57,195 nt of DNA, from NCBI GenBank assembly GCA_013287605.1, contig JABDDM010000008.1, positions 2,307-59,501 of the forward strand, given 5' to 3'. The stretch is from Ignavibacteria bacterium. Lineage in GTDB: Bacteria > Bacteroidota > Ignavibacteria > Palsa-1295. Shown here piece after piece: positions 35,185 to 44,625 of the stretch (the first letter of the stretch is position 1; every line of letters starts with the position of its first letter). The position numbers and the translations under genes are program-made. The notes beneath the pieces were generated by a model. It was not told where the DNA came from. It made no database searches and saw only the letters and a list, made by a program, of their open reading frames with translations.

Positions 35185-36522
35185 ATGAAATTCCATCATC
35201 GTAGTCTTCGGATTGTTTTTGCATTAACCTTTCTTTTGATCGCCGGAAATGCAGGTGCGCAATCTATAACCATAGGTACAGTCTCGGGATCGCAGTTTTG
35301 TACTGGCGATTCGATTTCCGTTCATTTTACCCCCCAGACATGTGTTTGGCCAGATAATAATGTCTTTACGCTGCAGTTATCCGATCCCAACGGAAGTTTT
35401 GCGAGTGGAGGTCAGAATATCGGCTCTCGACTTGGTACTGAGAACGGCACACCTACGGTTTATGGAAGGATTCCCGGAAACATAGGTTCATCGACGCATT
35501 ACCGCGTACGCGTCTTCGGAGAAGGATCCTTCGATGGCCATATTCTTACCGTCGCCAGTCCGGATAACGGCCGCGATATTGCAATTGGGACCGGACCGGG
35601 TGGTTTTAGTTTTATGAAATACCTGCAAGGCGGAGCTACAGGAACGCCGATAACATTTACCGCAACTGGTGAGATCAATGATAGTCGTGATTCGCAGGAT
35701 AATGCTTTCTGGGATTTTGGATTGGGAGCAACCCCTCCAAAAGCTACCACAACCGCTATTGTTGGTCAAAATAACGTTGTAAGTTTTTCACAGAATATCA
35801 CGTTTTCGAGACCTGGTGATAAGACGGTTACGCTCAGTATTGCCAAACCCGGAGGATGTTCAACCACGATACCGTACGAACTCCATATTTATGACTGCAG
35901 CAAGCCGTCTATTCCACATAATGCAATCGTTATCAATTCGGACACGACACTTAGTTTCGACACTCAACCTTCACGAACCTATTGGGTCAACCCTGGTGTC
36001 CAATTGAAGTTGTTGAATTTGTACGGTAGATATGGGGATAGCACTTTTACCATTTTTGCCGAACCCGGCTCAACGATTTCCGGAAGTGTTTTCCATTGCG
36101 TGTTATATATGAAGCATGACGCTGTGGTGACATCCACTGGAAATAGTAGTGTGCTCTATGGTGACGGCGCAAGGATTAATTCAAGCTCCAGTGATTTTAC
36201 TCTTAATTGCCCGACACTTGACTTCGATTATAGCAATGCTCCGCCAAATGTCGCCCATCCCTTGGCAGTGCGCGATGAACTGAAATCGGTATCCATCACC
36301 CTCTCGCCAAATCCGACCCGCGGGATGGTTCAAGTTCAGGGATTGCCCGCTGAGAATACGACCGTCTCCGTATTCAACATTCTCGGCGAAGTGGTTGGGG
36401 TGCAGAAAAATCTGCGCGCATCTGAGTTCACTCTCGATCTTTCCAAGCTTGTTTCGGGCACGTATTACATCAGGATTTCTTCGGCCAGTTCGGTGGTGAC
36501 GAAGAAGGTGGTGCGAGAGTGA
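35185..36522 (+). CDS. PKD/T9SS secreted protein, array paralog D
   Basis: MKFHHRSLRIVFALTFLLIAGNAGAQ signal; AFWDFGLGATPPKA; T9SS C-terminus. Confidence 0.85.
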   Translation: MKFHHRSLRIVFALTFLLIAGNAGAQSITIGTVSGSQFCTGDSISVHFTPQTCVWPDNNVFTLQLSDPNGSFASGGQNIGSRLGTENGTPTVYGRIPGNIGSSTHYRVRVFGEGSFDGHILTVASPDNGRDIAIGTGPGGFSFMKYLQGGATGTPITFTATGEINDSRDSQDNAFWDFGLGATPPKATTTAIVGQNNVVSFSQNITFSRPGDKTVTLSIAKPGGCSTTIPYELHIYDCSKPSIPHNAIVINSDTTLSFDTQPSRTYWVNPGVQLKLLNLYGRYGDSTFTIFAEPGSTISGSVFHCVLYMKHDAVVTSTGNSSVLYGDGARINSSSSDFTLNCPTLDFDYSNAPPNVAHPLAVRDELKSVSITLSPNPTRGMVQVQGLPAENTTVSVFNILGEVVGVQKNLRASEFTLDLSKLVSGTYYIRISSASSVVTKKVVRE

Positions 36523-36538
36523 GGTGTTTGGTTAAGTC
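36519..36538 (+). repeat. 16S-derived fragment 4, fused to the 16S trailer
   Basis: GTGAGGTGTTTGGTTAAGTC followed by TGTGGACTTGTGTCCTTTATCAAATGTTTTCACGG = 16S trailer at about 30823 onward. Confidence 0.88.
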
Positions 36539-36671
36539 TGTGGACTTGTGTCCTTTATCAAATGTTTTCACGGACAATGATAGAATCGACAGCACTAAAA
36601 TCTTGAATCTCATTCACATTCAATAAGCAATCATTGACTTCATGTTGATTACCTTCTGTTTCTTTGGCGTT

Positions 36672-36728
36672 TAGCGCATCTCCGGATGTGCGAACCGATC
36701 CCCATCGCTCTGCGATGGGGATTTTTTT
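36672..36728 (+). terminator. trailer terminator module copy 3 with a different first hairpin
   Basis: GCGCATC-TCCG-GATGTGC then ATCCCCATCGC-TCT-GCGATGGGGAT T7. Confidence 0.85.
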
Positions 36729-36794
36729 GTCTAACTCTTTGAGTCGCATCATAGCGCATGTTAGGGAAGAGCAGTGTGAATGAGCAACGAATTT

Positions 36795-37004
36795 ATGAAG
36801 AAAAAAGCGCTGTAGGAAATACCGAAATTCGATAGTGATGAGGAGTTTGGTCAATTTGGGATAACTCACGACACAACGGATTACATCGATTGGAGCAAAG
36901 CCAAACGCATGCGATTCCCAAATCTCAAGCGTTCCGGCCACGTTGTGCCCATCCCAATACCTGACGATGACTACGAACGCCTTTTCGAAAATTGCAAGCG
37001 ATGA
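36795..37004 (+). pseudogene. CopG-type antitoxin-like remnant with in-frame TAG
   Basis: MKKKAL*EIPKFDSDEEFGQFGITHDTTDYIDWSKAKRMRFPNLKRSGHVVPIPIPDDDYERLFENCKR*. Confidence 0.6.
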
Positions 37005-37334
37005 AACGAACGAGCCTCAATATGTCGCTGTCGCTGATAGTACTAAAGGGCATGCATTGGTTGTCTATCCCGTCACAGGTAATACGCTCAATATTACCGA
37101 TCCGACCCTTCCGGAAGAGCCGATCGCCAAATGCTTTTTTCGTCTCATTGTTTTTAGTACATTTGCAAACTAAATAAACGGCAATTGGCTCACTTGCCAG
37201 CAAATCGGAATTTCCAAATGGCGGAAAAGAAAACAAAACTGGATGAGATCAAGACGAAAAAGGGTAGCGCGGAGTTGCAATCCGTGCCTTGAATCCTTAA
37301 TTTTGGCGCGGGCATGATAAGCAACATTACCATA

Positions 37335-37751
37335 ATGGATAGGACTGACGTTTTAGACAATGGACCCTTTTATCACGGGACAAAAGCTGATTTGCAGGTT
37401 GGCGATTTGCTTACAGCAGGGTTCAGGTCGAATTACAAACCCGAAATCATCATGAATCACATTTATTTTACAGCCGTGGCCAATGGGGCAGGACTTGCCG
37501 CAGCCTTAGCCGCAGGTGATGGACGCGAACGTGTTTACATCGTCGAGCCTACCGGGAGCTTTGAAAATGACCCGAATGTAACGGACAAGAAATTTCCAGG
37601 CAATCCAACCCGATCGTACCGTAGTCAGGCGCCGTTGAGAATAGTTGGTGAAGTAACTGATTGGGTCAGACAAACACCTGAGGAACTCCAAAAATGGCGC
37701 GAAAGGTTGGCGAGTATTAAAGCGGATTCGCGAGCGGAAATTATTAATTAA
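37335..37751 (+). CDS. arr: NAD(+)--rifampin ADP-ribosyltransferase family protein
   Basis: GPFYHGTKADLQVGDLLTAGF, NHIYFTA, VYIVEPTGSFENDPNVTDKKFPGNPTRSYRSQAPLRIVGEV. Confidence 0.92.
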   Translation: MDRTDVLDNGPFYHGTKADLQVGDLLTAGFRSNYKPEIIMNHIYFTAVANGAGLAAALAAGDGRERVYIVEPTGSFENDPNVTDKKFPGNPTRSYRSQAPLRIVGEVTDWVRQTPEELQKWRERLASIKADSRAEIIN

Positions 37752-37787
37752 TTTCGGTTGACTTTTAATTTATAAGGAGATAAAATT

Positions 37788-38240
37788 ATGGCAAAAAATA
37801 AATTACTACGAATGGACAATGTTGGCATCGTGGTAGAGTCCCTCGATGGGGCTATCTCTTTTTTCGCCGAGCTGGGCTTGAAGCTCGGAGGGCAAGCCAC
37901 AATCGAAGGAGAATGGGCCGGGCGCGTCACCGGACTGGGCAACCAGCGCGTCGAGATCGCCATGATGGTCACCCCCGATGGGCACAGCCGTTTTGAGCTC
38001 TCGCGATTTCTCACCCCGTCAGTAGTCGCCGATCACCGGAACGCCCCAGTGAACGCTCTCGGCTACCTACGCGTCATGTTCACAGTGGACGACATTGACG
38101 AGATGCTCGCCAGACTCTACAAGTGCGGCGCGCAGCTCGTCGGCGAAGTAGTTCAGTACGAGGACTCGTATCGGCTCTGCTACATTCGCGGACCCGAAGG
38201 ACTTCTTATCGGGCTGGCAGAACAACTCGGCAATAAATGA
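37788..38240 (+). CDS. VOC (glyoxalase/bleomycin-resistance-like) family protein
   Basis: MDNVGIVVESLDGAISFFAELGLKL...YIRGPEGLLIGLAEQL. Confidence 0.88.
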   Translation: MAKNKLLRMDNVGIVVESLDGAISFFAELGLKLGGQATIEGEWAGRVTGLGNQRVEIAMMVTPDGHSRFELSRFLTPSVVADHRNAPVNALGYLRVMFTVDDIDEMLARLYKCGAQLVGEVVQYEDSYRLCYIRGPEGLLIGLAEQLGNK

Positions 38241-38293
38241 ACAGCGGATGTATGACCGTAATGCAAATTGACAATTGATTTAAACAAAATAAC

Positions 38294-38848
38294 ATGAGAA
38301 AATTAATTGCAGCGATCAATATGACGCTTGATGGGTTTTGTGATCATACGGCAGGTAACCCTGACGATGAATTAATGGAGCATTATAATGATCTGATGCG
38401 AAATGCAGATACCCTTCTATACGGAAGAATAACCTATCAACTAATGGAAAGCTGCTGGCCATCTCTGGTCAAAAAGCCTTCCGGTAACAAACTGGATGAT
38501 GAATTTGCAGTCCTCATGGATAATATTTCAAAGATCGTTTATTCCCATACGCTCGAAAATGTTGATTGGAAAAATTCAACATTGAAAAGAGAGATCATCA
38601 AAGAAGAAATTTTAACACTTAAGGAAAAAGCAGGTAAAAACATTTTAGCCGGTAGCCCAAGTCTAATTGTAGAGCTGACGAAACTTGACTTGATCGATGA
38701 ATATCAACTCTGCGTCAATCCAACTATTTTAGGGAAAGGATTGCCATTATTTAAAAACATAAATGATCGTGTCGATCTTAAACTCATAAAATCAAAAACC
38801 TTTGGCGCCGGTCCGATAATGCTATACTATCAGCCGGCAAACAAATGA
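38294..38848 (+). CDS. dihydrofolate reductase family (RibD C-terminal-like) protein 1
   Basis: MRKLIAAINMTLDGFCDH...LLYGRITYQLM...ILAGSPSLIVELTKLDLIDEYQLCVNPTILGKGLPLF. Confidence 0.88.
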   Translation: MRKLIAAINMTLDGFCDHTAGNPDDELMEHYNDLMRNADTLLYGRITYQLMESCWPSLVKKPSGNKLDDEFAVLMDNISKIVYSHTLENVDWKNSTLKREIIKEEILTLKEKAGKNILAGSPSLIVELTKLDLIDEYQLCVNPTILGKGLPLFKNINDRVDLKLIKSKTFGAGPIMLYYQPANK

Positions 38849-39011
38849 GGCCAGCATGAAAACGACAGTGCGGGAGCAAAAATCATGACTCATGGCGCAA
38901 ATATAAGGCATCCGATTGTCGTAATCGACCCCTTAAAATGACACTTTCGCACCTCACCTCTCTATTTTGGAAGTCCGTATTTTTGCACGACATAGCAAGC
39001 TATAATTTTAT

Positions 39012-39438
39012 ATGAACGTACAGGGACAAATCAAAGAGTATATTACTAGCCAACCTGAACCAAAACGCAGCGACATGCAAGAGTTGCACCGCATCATTCT
39101 GGAATTCATGCCGGCATGTAAATTATGGTTCTTGGATGGCAAAAACAGTGAAAATAAAACGGTTTCTAATCCTAATATAGGATATGGACTTCAAACCATA
39201 AAATATGCTGATGGAAAAAACCAGAGAGTTTTATCAAATTGGTCTCAGTGCAAACCAAACCGGAATCTCTGTCTATATCCTTGGTATCAATGATAAGACA
39301 TACTTGGCAAAAACGTATGGAAAAAAAATAGGCAAGGCAAGCGTGACCGGGTATTGTATTAAGTTCAAAACTCTAAAAGATATAAACATTGAAGTACTTG
39401 AAGCTGCAATACGATATAGAGTTGAACAAGAACCGTAA
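39012..39438 (+). pseudogene. DUF1801-like protein, frameshifted
   Basis: NIGYGLQTIKYADGK (frame of 39012) continues as TREFYQIGLSANQTGISVYILGINDKTYLAKTYGKKIGKASVTGYCIKFK (frame of 39205); A6 run at 39215-39220. Confidence 0.75.
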
Positions 39439-39543
39439 TTTGCCGTGCAAACGTTGAACTGTCGGGCTGCGCCAGGAGAAGACTTAAGGAGAATAATTTC
39501 ATTAAACACCGCAAAACAATCTTATGAACGAAAGAGACTGAAC

Positions 39544-40122
39544 ATGAGAAGAATAATCGTTTTATCAATGATCACATTAGACGGAGTAATGCAGGAGGAT
39601 GAATCAGGCGGATTCAAATATCGCGGCTGGACTGCACCCTATCGTGACGAAATTGGCGGCAAGGCAGTACAAAAGGAGCTGATGAAGCCTGCTGATTATC
39701 TGCTGGGGAGAAAAACGTTTGAGATCTGGGCCGGCTACTGGCCAGAACATGCAGACTTTTGGCCGGGTATCAATGAGGGGACAAAATACGTCATGTCCAA
39801 CACCATTGATAAATCAGACTGGAAAAACACCGTTTTCATCAAAAGTTTGGGAGATATCGAAAAGCTCATAAATTCAGAAGGTGCTGACATTCAGGTTTGG
39901 GGCGGCAGTAAACTTATTCAGCTCTTACTTAAGAACGATCTGGTGGATGAACTTCGCCTCAAAATTTACCCCTTGACTCTAGGCGAAGGAAAAAAGTTGT
40001 TTGACGGTGGTCAGGGTCCGGCAGCATTTACTTTAACAGAGAGTCTTGTTACAACAACCGGGGTGATTTTTGCAAGTTACAAACGAGCCGGAGAAGTCAA
40101 GACAGGTACGGTTGGAGCTTAA
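39544..40122 (+). CDS. dihydrofolate reductase family protein 2
   Basis: MRRIIVLSMITLDGVMQ...LLGRKTFEIWAGYWP...VWGGSKLIQLLLKNDLVDELRLKIYPLTLGEGKKLF. Confidence 0.9.
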   Translation: MRRIIVLSMITLDGVMQEDESGGFKYRGWTAPYRDEIGGKAVQKELMKPADYLLGRKTFEIWAGYWPEHADFWPGINEGTKYVMSNTIDKSDWKNTVFIKSLGDIEKLINSEGADIQVWGGSKLIQLLLKNDLVDELRLKIYPLTLGEGKKLFDGGQGPAAFTLTESLVTTTGVIFASYKRAGEVKTGTVGA

Positions 40123-40381
40123 GAGGCGCTAACAAAAAGGCCGACGACAGAATCAAGGTTTGCAAAGTGGAGAACGAAGTTTCATCAGAGATTATCCCCA
40201 AGCGTCCCGGAGAGATCATCATCGATCTCTTCGATATCATTAAGATAAAGAGGATCATTCGCCTCCTTCTTCCTCTCCCCGTTTTCGCTTTTAGCTTTTC
40301 GCTTTTAGCTTGCGCGAATGCCCCTCGGGAACACCATTTCCCATTTTCTGTTTTAATATTTATGACAGCATTAGCACAATC

Positions 40382-41020
40382 ATGAGCAAAGTATTCGTAA
40401 ACATCGGACTTAGTCTTGACGGCTACATGGTGCCGGAAGGAATGACAATAGAAAATTGGGATAAACCTGAGTATAAAAACTGGGGAGCTAAGTGGGGGGC
40501 GCTGATGGGCTGGATTTTCAATTTGCAATACTTCCGCGAGAACCTCAAGCTCGGACAAGGCGGAGAGACTGGCCCGGTCAATGACATGCTTAGGAACACC
40601 ACGGAGCGCATCGGCGCCAACATTATGGGTAAGGGAATGTTCGACCTCGGCGAGCGCATGTGGCCAGAGGATGCGCCGTTTCATAATCCGGTATACGTCC
40701 TTACCCATGAGAAGCGCGAACCTTGGGTCCGCCCTGGTGGGACGACGTTTTATTTCATCAATGAGGGACCGAAGCGCGCCATTGAACTGGCTCGGGAGTC
40801 CGCGGGCAGTCGTGATATTCGCATCGCAGGTGGAGCGAACGTGATCCAGCAGTACTTGAGTATGGGTGTGATTGACGAGTTGGAAATCGCCCTGGCACCC
40901 GTTCTGTTCGGCGGCGGGACGCGCCTCTTCGAGAATCTACGCGAGCCCGGCTCGCAATTTCGAATTGACAAGGTCTTTGACGGTCCAGCCGCTACACACC
41001 TACGCTATGTGCGTAAGTGA
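40382..41020 (+). CDS. dihydrofolate reductase family protein 3
   Basis: MSKVFVNIGLSLDGYM...IAGGANVIQQYLSMGVIDELEIALAPVLFGGGTRLF. Confidence 0.88.
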   Translation: MSKVFVNIGLSLDGYMVPEGMTIENWDKPEYKNWGAKWGALMGWIFNLQYFRENLKLGQGGETGPVNDMLRNTTERIGANIMGKGMFDLGERMWPEDAPFHNPVYVLTHEKREPWVRPGGTTFYFINEGPKRAIELARESAGSRDIRIAGGANVIQQYLSMGVIDELEIALAPVLFGGGTRLFENLREPGSQFRIDKVFDGPAATHLRYVRK

Positions 41021-41054
41021 GCGGGCATAACAACCGGTTGCAGTGGACGGTCCG

Positions 41055-41167
41055 AAGAATCTGCGGGCTTCTGACTTCACTCTCGATCTCTCCAAGCTCG
41101 TTTCGGGCACATATTATATCAGGTTTTCGTCGGCGAATTCGGTGGTGACGAAGAAGGTGATGCGGGA

Positions 41168-41171
<4 letters not shown>
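41055..41171 (+). pseudogene. 3' remnant (fragment E) of a fifth array paralog
   Basis: KNLRASDFTLDLSKLVSGTYYIRFSSANSVVTKKVMRE*, matching the C-termini of paralogs A-D. Confidence 0.88.
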
Positions 41172-41239
<68 letters not shown>

Positions 41240-41261
41240 GACTAACCTTCCGGCTCAATTT

Positions 41262-41312
41262 AGGATCCATCCGCAAGGATACCGATCCCCATCGTTCTGC
41301 GATGGGATTGTT
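41262..41312 (+). terminator. trailer module copy 4 (degenerate)
   Basis: GGATCCATCCGCAAGGATACCGATCCCCATCGTTCTGCGATGGGATTGTTTG. Confidence 0.7.
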
Positions 41313-41397
41313 TGTTCCTCGCGCTGATCAAATGGTCGCTTTAGTGTAACCTTCCGCGAGTTGCCTGGTGTTGAAATCAGGTCAGCGTGAACTTCGA

Positions 41398-42228
41398 ATG
41401 AGAACCTCTCAATTTCCAAATGCCATGAGAGCCTGCACCCCCACATTGTTGGTACTGTTGTTATCGTTTTTCTGGCTGTCTTCTACATCAAACGGACAAA
41501 TTTCGCACACTCCGATTCCCGACAGCGTGCTGATCATGGCGCGGCAATGGGATGTTGCCCATGATTCGCATGACACACGGTCCTTCTCCCGGATCTACTC
41601 GAGCGAGGTTGGATACTATAATCGCACGATAGCTCGCAGAGCAATACTTCACAAGAAGGCGCAATACTTCATGAAGCATCCCGACTACCATCAATCGATA
41701 AGCGATATCACCGTTGACACAGCCGGAGTTGGATTCACTGTGAGGTTTCAGAAGCGAGTTGATGTCAAGGGGAATTCAAACTTCTACCGCTCCTATCTCA
41801 TTATTGATTCTGTGGGAGAAGCTCTCGGTGGCACCTCTGAACAATGGCGTGTTGTCGTTGAGGGAGATGAAAGAACGGACAGCATTCAACTAAGAAATCT
41901 CAAAACCATCAATGTCAATTCATTCCGGTCGTGCGATGATGTTGAGAATGCGATTCTTCGCTCCGCGCCAAAGATTCAGAAAATTCTCGAACCGAGTTTG
42001 ATTATCGACCGCGACGATGATGACAGCTCCGGCGCTCACGTCTATCATTTCTATTTGTACCCTCCTCTGAGCGGGTTTACACGGACATTGGGCTGGTACA
42101 CGTTTAATCCGAAGACGCAGGTCTTAATGGATAACTTTGATGACGGGGCGACGACGACCGAAGGCCATCCAGCCAGAATGGAATATGACCGCTCGCTGCT
42201 CAAGTATCTGAAAAAATTCTGTAAGTGA
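41398..42228 (+). CDS. hypothetical secreted protein
   Basis: Signal peptide ...LLVLLLSFFWLSSTSNGQ; no family recognised. Confidence 0.6.
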   Translation: MRTSQFPNAMRACTPTLLVLLLSFFWLSSTSNGQISHTPIPDSVLIMARQWDVAHDSHDTRSFSRIYSSEVGYYNRTIARRAILHKKAQYFMKHPDYHQSISDITVDTAGVGFTVRFQKRVDVKGNSNFYRSYLIIDSVGEALGGTSEQWRVVVEGDERTDSIQLRNLKTINVNSFRSCDDVENAILRSAPKIQKILEPSLIIDRDDDDSSGAHVYHFYLYPPLSGFTRTLGWYTFNPKTQVLMDNFDDGATTTEGHPARMEYDRSLLKYLKKFCK

Positions 42229-42239
42229 GGCCTCGTTTA

Positions 42240-42303
42240 GGATCCATCCGCAAGGATGACGATCCGAACCGATCCCCATCGCTCTGCGAGAGGGATTTTT
42301 TTC
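42240..42303 (+). terminator. trailer module copy 5
   Basis: GGATCCATCCGCAAGGATGACGATCCGAACCGATCCCCATCGCTCTGCGAGAGGGATTTTTTT. Confidence 0.8.
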
Positions 42304-42360
42304 GTCTCCTTTTTGTCATGGGATAAGCGTCAAGGTGGTTATGCAACCAATCGTCAAGCC

Positions 42361-43116
42361 ATGAAAAAGACGATCCTCATAGTTTCGATTCTTGCAAGTT
42401 TGAGTGCTTGCAAGTTTGAGCCCTCCGTCATTCTAAGAGATTCAGGATTCCCTACGATTGTAGGCGCGCATACAATTGCAGGAGAGATGAGATCATTGTG
42501 CAGCGTGCAGGAAGTCTCGATAGGTGGCAAAGTCGGTTTTATCACTTATAACAACTGGGCTACATTTTACAACCCATCATGGTATGTGGTCTCTGCTGGG
42601 GACGTCCAACTTAATGGAATCTCTTTAAAAAGGGAGAGCAATGCTTATGGGAGCCACAGCAATCCGAGCTTCGGTTCGAGTCATCACTGGCATGTAACCT
42701 CTAATTTATCCGGATCAGTACCCGCGATGGATGACTCGGTCCAGTCACCAAACTTGTTTCACGTGACATATCCGAGGGAGTTGATTGACACAGTTTCCAA
42801 AAGTGCAGGGTTTAATTGCACTTATGGAAATCCTGGTACCGATTCTGTTGCAGTTCTCATTTTCTATGACCCAGATGAGACTTGGAGGCTTGACTCGTCG
42901 ATTCATCACTCAAGCTCCGGGGCGGCGGTGCATACGACGGTGGCAAACACTGGATCGTGTGTTGTCGGTAGTTCTCTTTTAGCCTCCCTTCCAAACTCAG
43001 GGGTTCTTCAAGTGTGGGTCAGAGCATTCCGGAGCAAGAAGCTGCGAGTCTCTGGACGCACCTACAAAATTACTTCGGAATGCGAGGCACAGGTATTTTG
43101 CTTCATAAAGAGTTAA
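42361..43116 (+). CDS. hypothetical lipoprotein
   Basis: MKKTILIVSILASLSACKFEPS lipobox. Confidence 0.65.
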   Translation: MKKTILIVSILASLSACKFEPSVILRDSGFPTIVGAHTIAGEMRSLCSVQEVSIGGKVGFITYNNWATFYNPSWYVVSAGDVQLNGISLKRESNAYGSHSNPSFGSSHHWHVTSNLSGSVPAMDDSVQSPNLFHVTYPRELIDTVSKSAGFNCTYGNPGTDSVAVLIFYDPDETWRLDSSIHHSSSGAAVHTTVANTGSCVVGSSLLASLPNSGVLQVWVRAFRSKKLRVSGRTYKITSECEAQVFCFIKS

Positions 43117-43155
43117 AAGGGGGCATCACGATCTTTCCGTCTCGATGGCGTTTAG

Positions 43156-43217
43156 GATCCATCCGTAAGGATGACGATCCGAACCGATCCCCATCGCTCT
43201 GCGATGGGGATTTTTTT
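43156..43217 (+). terminator. trailer module copy 6
   Basis: GGATCCATCCGTAAGGATGACGATCCGAACCGATCCCCATCGCTCTGCGATGGGGATTTTTTT. Confidence 0.9.
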
Positions 43218-43302
43218 GTTGCCAATCGTGAATCCTCCAAGTACATTTTGCCTGAAGATGTCGTATGTTAGAAGCCGATTTTTCACCGACCTACCGTACG
43301 TT

Positions 43303-44340
43303 ATGAAATCTCTCATTACACTTTTCTTGTTGCTTATTAGTGTTCCTGCATTTGCACAGATCACCCTCACCAGCGATCAATTCCTGCAGATTGGCACTGC
43401 TCCAAGCGATAGCTACACGAATTCTACCAAGAGCCCACAGTCCCTTATCAATATGACTGGTGCCGATCAAAGCTGGGATTTCAGCGGCTTGGGATTCACC
43501 GTTAAGACTGCCGGTTCGGCCGCTCACATCGCCGTTTACCCGGCTGGAGCGGCAAACGCAAGCTCTTTCCCGACTGCTACGCATGTCTCCATCGACACCG
43601 TTCGCCCTGGATACATCAGCTATTCGTTCTTGCAGATCAACTCAACTGGGATTTATAGCCTGGGTACTTCTCAAGATAGTTTGGGAAGCAAGCGTGTTTC
43701 TTCGACTTAAACCCCTCCGCTTCAAATTTTCGCATTCCCACTTACATATCAAACAACGTGGTCGAGCACTAGTACTTATACTCCTTTAGGGGCAACCGTC
43801 CGGCGTGATGGTCTCGTTGATGGATGGGGCACATTGACCGTGCCTGGAAATCACACGTATCAGTGCCTGAGGGTCAGGACCAAGCAAAAACTCTCGATCA
43901 CCATCGGCACATTTGGGTATTCGTCTACTACGTACACATTCCAATTTTTGACAGCAGGCGTTGCTTCTGCCAGCATCAGTGCCGATTCCAATCAGCAAGC
44001 AACTTTGGCTGGAGCGAGCTTCAGTGTTCCGGCTGGCACAAACACTGGCGTTCAGGGAGTCGCCAGCAACAATTCGATCGATGCGTTCGGAATGCGGCTT
44101 GGTTCGAATCCAGTGAACACCACAACATCTTTGTTCTTCACAATGCCATCTGAAGCAAAGGTTCGCGTTACGCTGATGGATGGTCTGGGAAGAGAGTCAC
44201 GACTGCTCATGAATGGCCTGGCGCATCCTGGTTCGAACAGTCTGACCGTCGATCCAGCGCAGCTTGCGAACGGCGTATACTTCCTTCGCTTGGAATCCAC
44301 CGGCCACGCAGTGATGCAGAAGTTGATTATTGCGCGTTAA
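43303..44340 (+). pseudogene. T9SS-domain secreted protein interrupted by in-frame TAA at 43708-43710
   Basis: Same-frame continuation after the stop: TPPLQIFAFPLTYQTTWSSTSTYTPLGATVRRDGLVDGW...; signal peptide upstream and sorting domain downstream. Confidence 0.75.
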
Positions 44341-44373
44341 GGTTCTGGTATCTGAAGCATTGAACAAGAATCC

Positions 44374-44604
44374 TTAAAACTTGGCAGCGTATCTGTATCT
44401 GACAGTTCGGCTGATGAACGCTCTCAGTCCACGACCACTGAGGGCCAGCCGTTTCATTGTTTCGATATTCTGCTCGCCAGCACTTTTGCTTGTGTAAAGA
44501 TAAGTAGTACCCTCAATGAATTGAACCTTGATTCCATCATTGAGCAACTCATAGGCAATGACGCCTGAATCTCCACTTAGATTTTTGTAGCGTACCATCC
44601 ACAA
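44374..44604 (-). CDS. small conserved hypothetical protein (KTSC-like)
   Basis: VIAYELLNDGIKVQFIEGTTYLYTSKSAGEQNIETMKRLA. Confidence 0.55.
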   Translation of the reverse strand: MWMVRYKNLSGDSGVIAYELLNDGIKVQFIEGTTYLYTSKSAGEQNIETMKRLALSGRGLRAFISRTVRYRYAAKF

Positions 44605-44625
44605 TGGGGAATCAAAAGATTCGAG

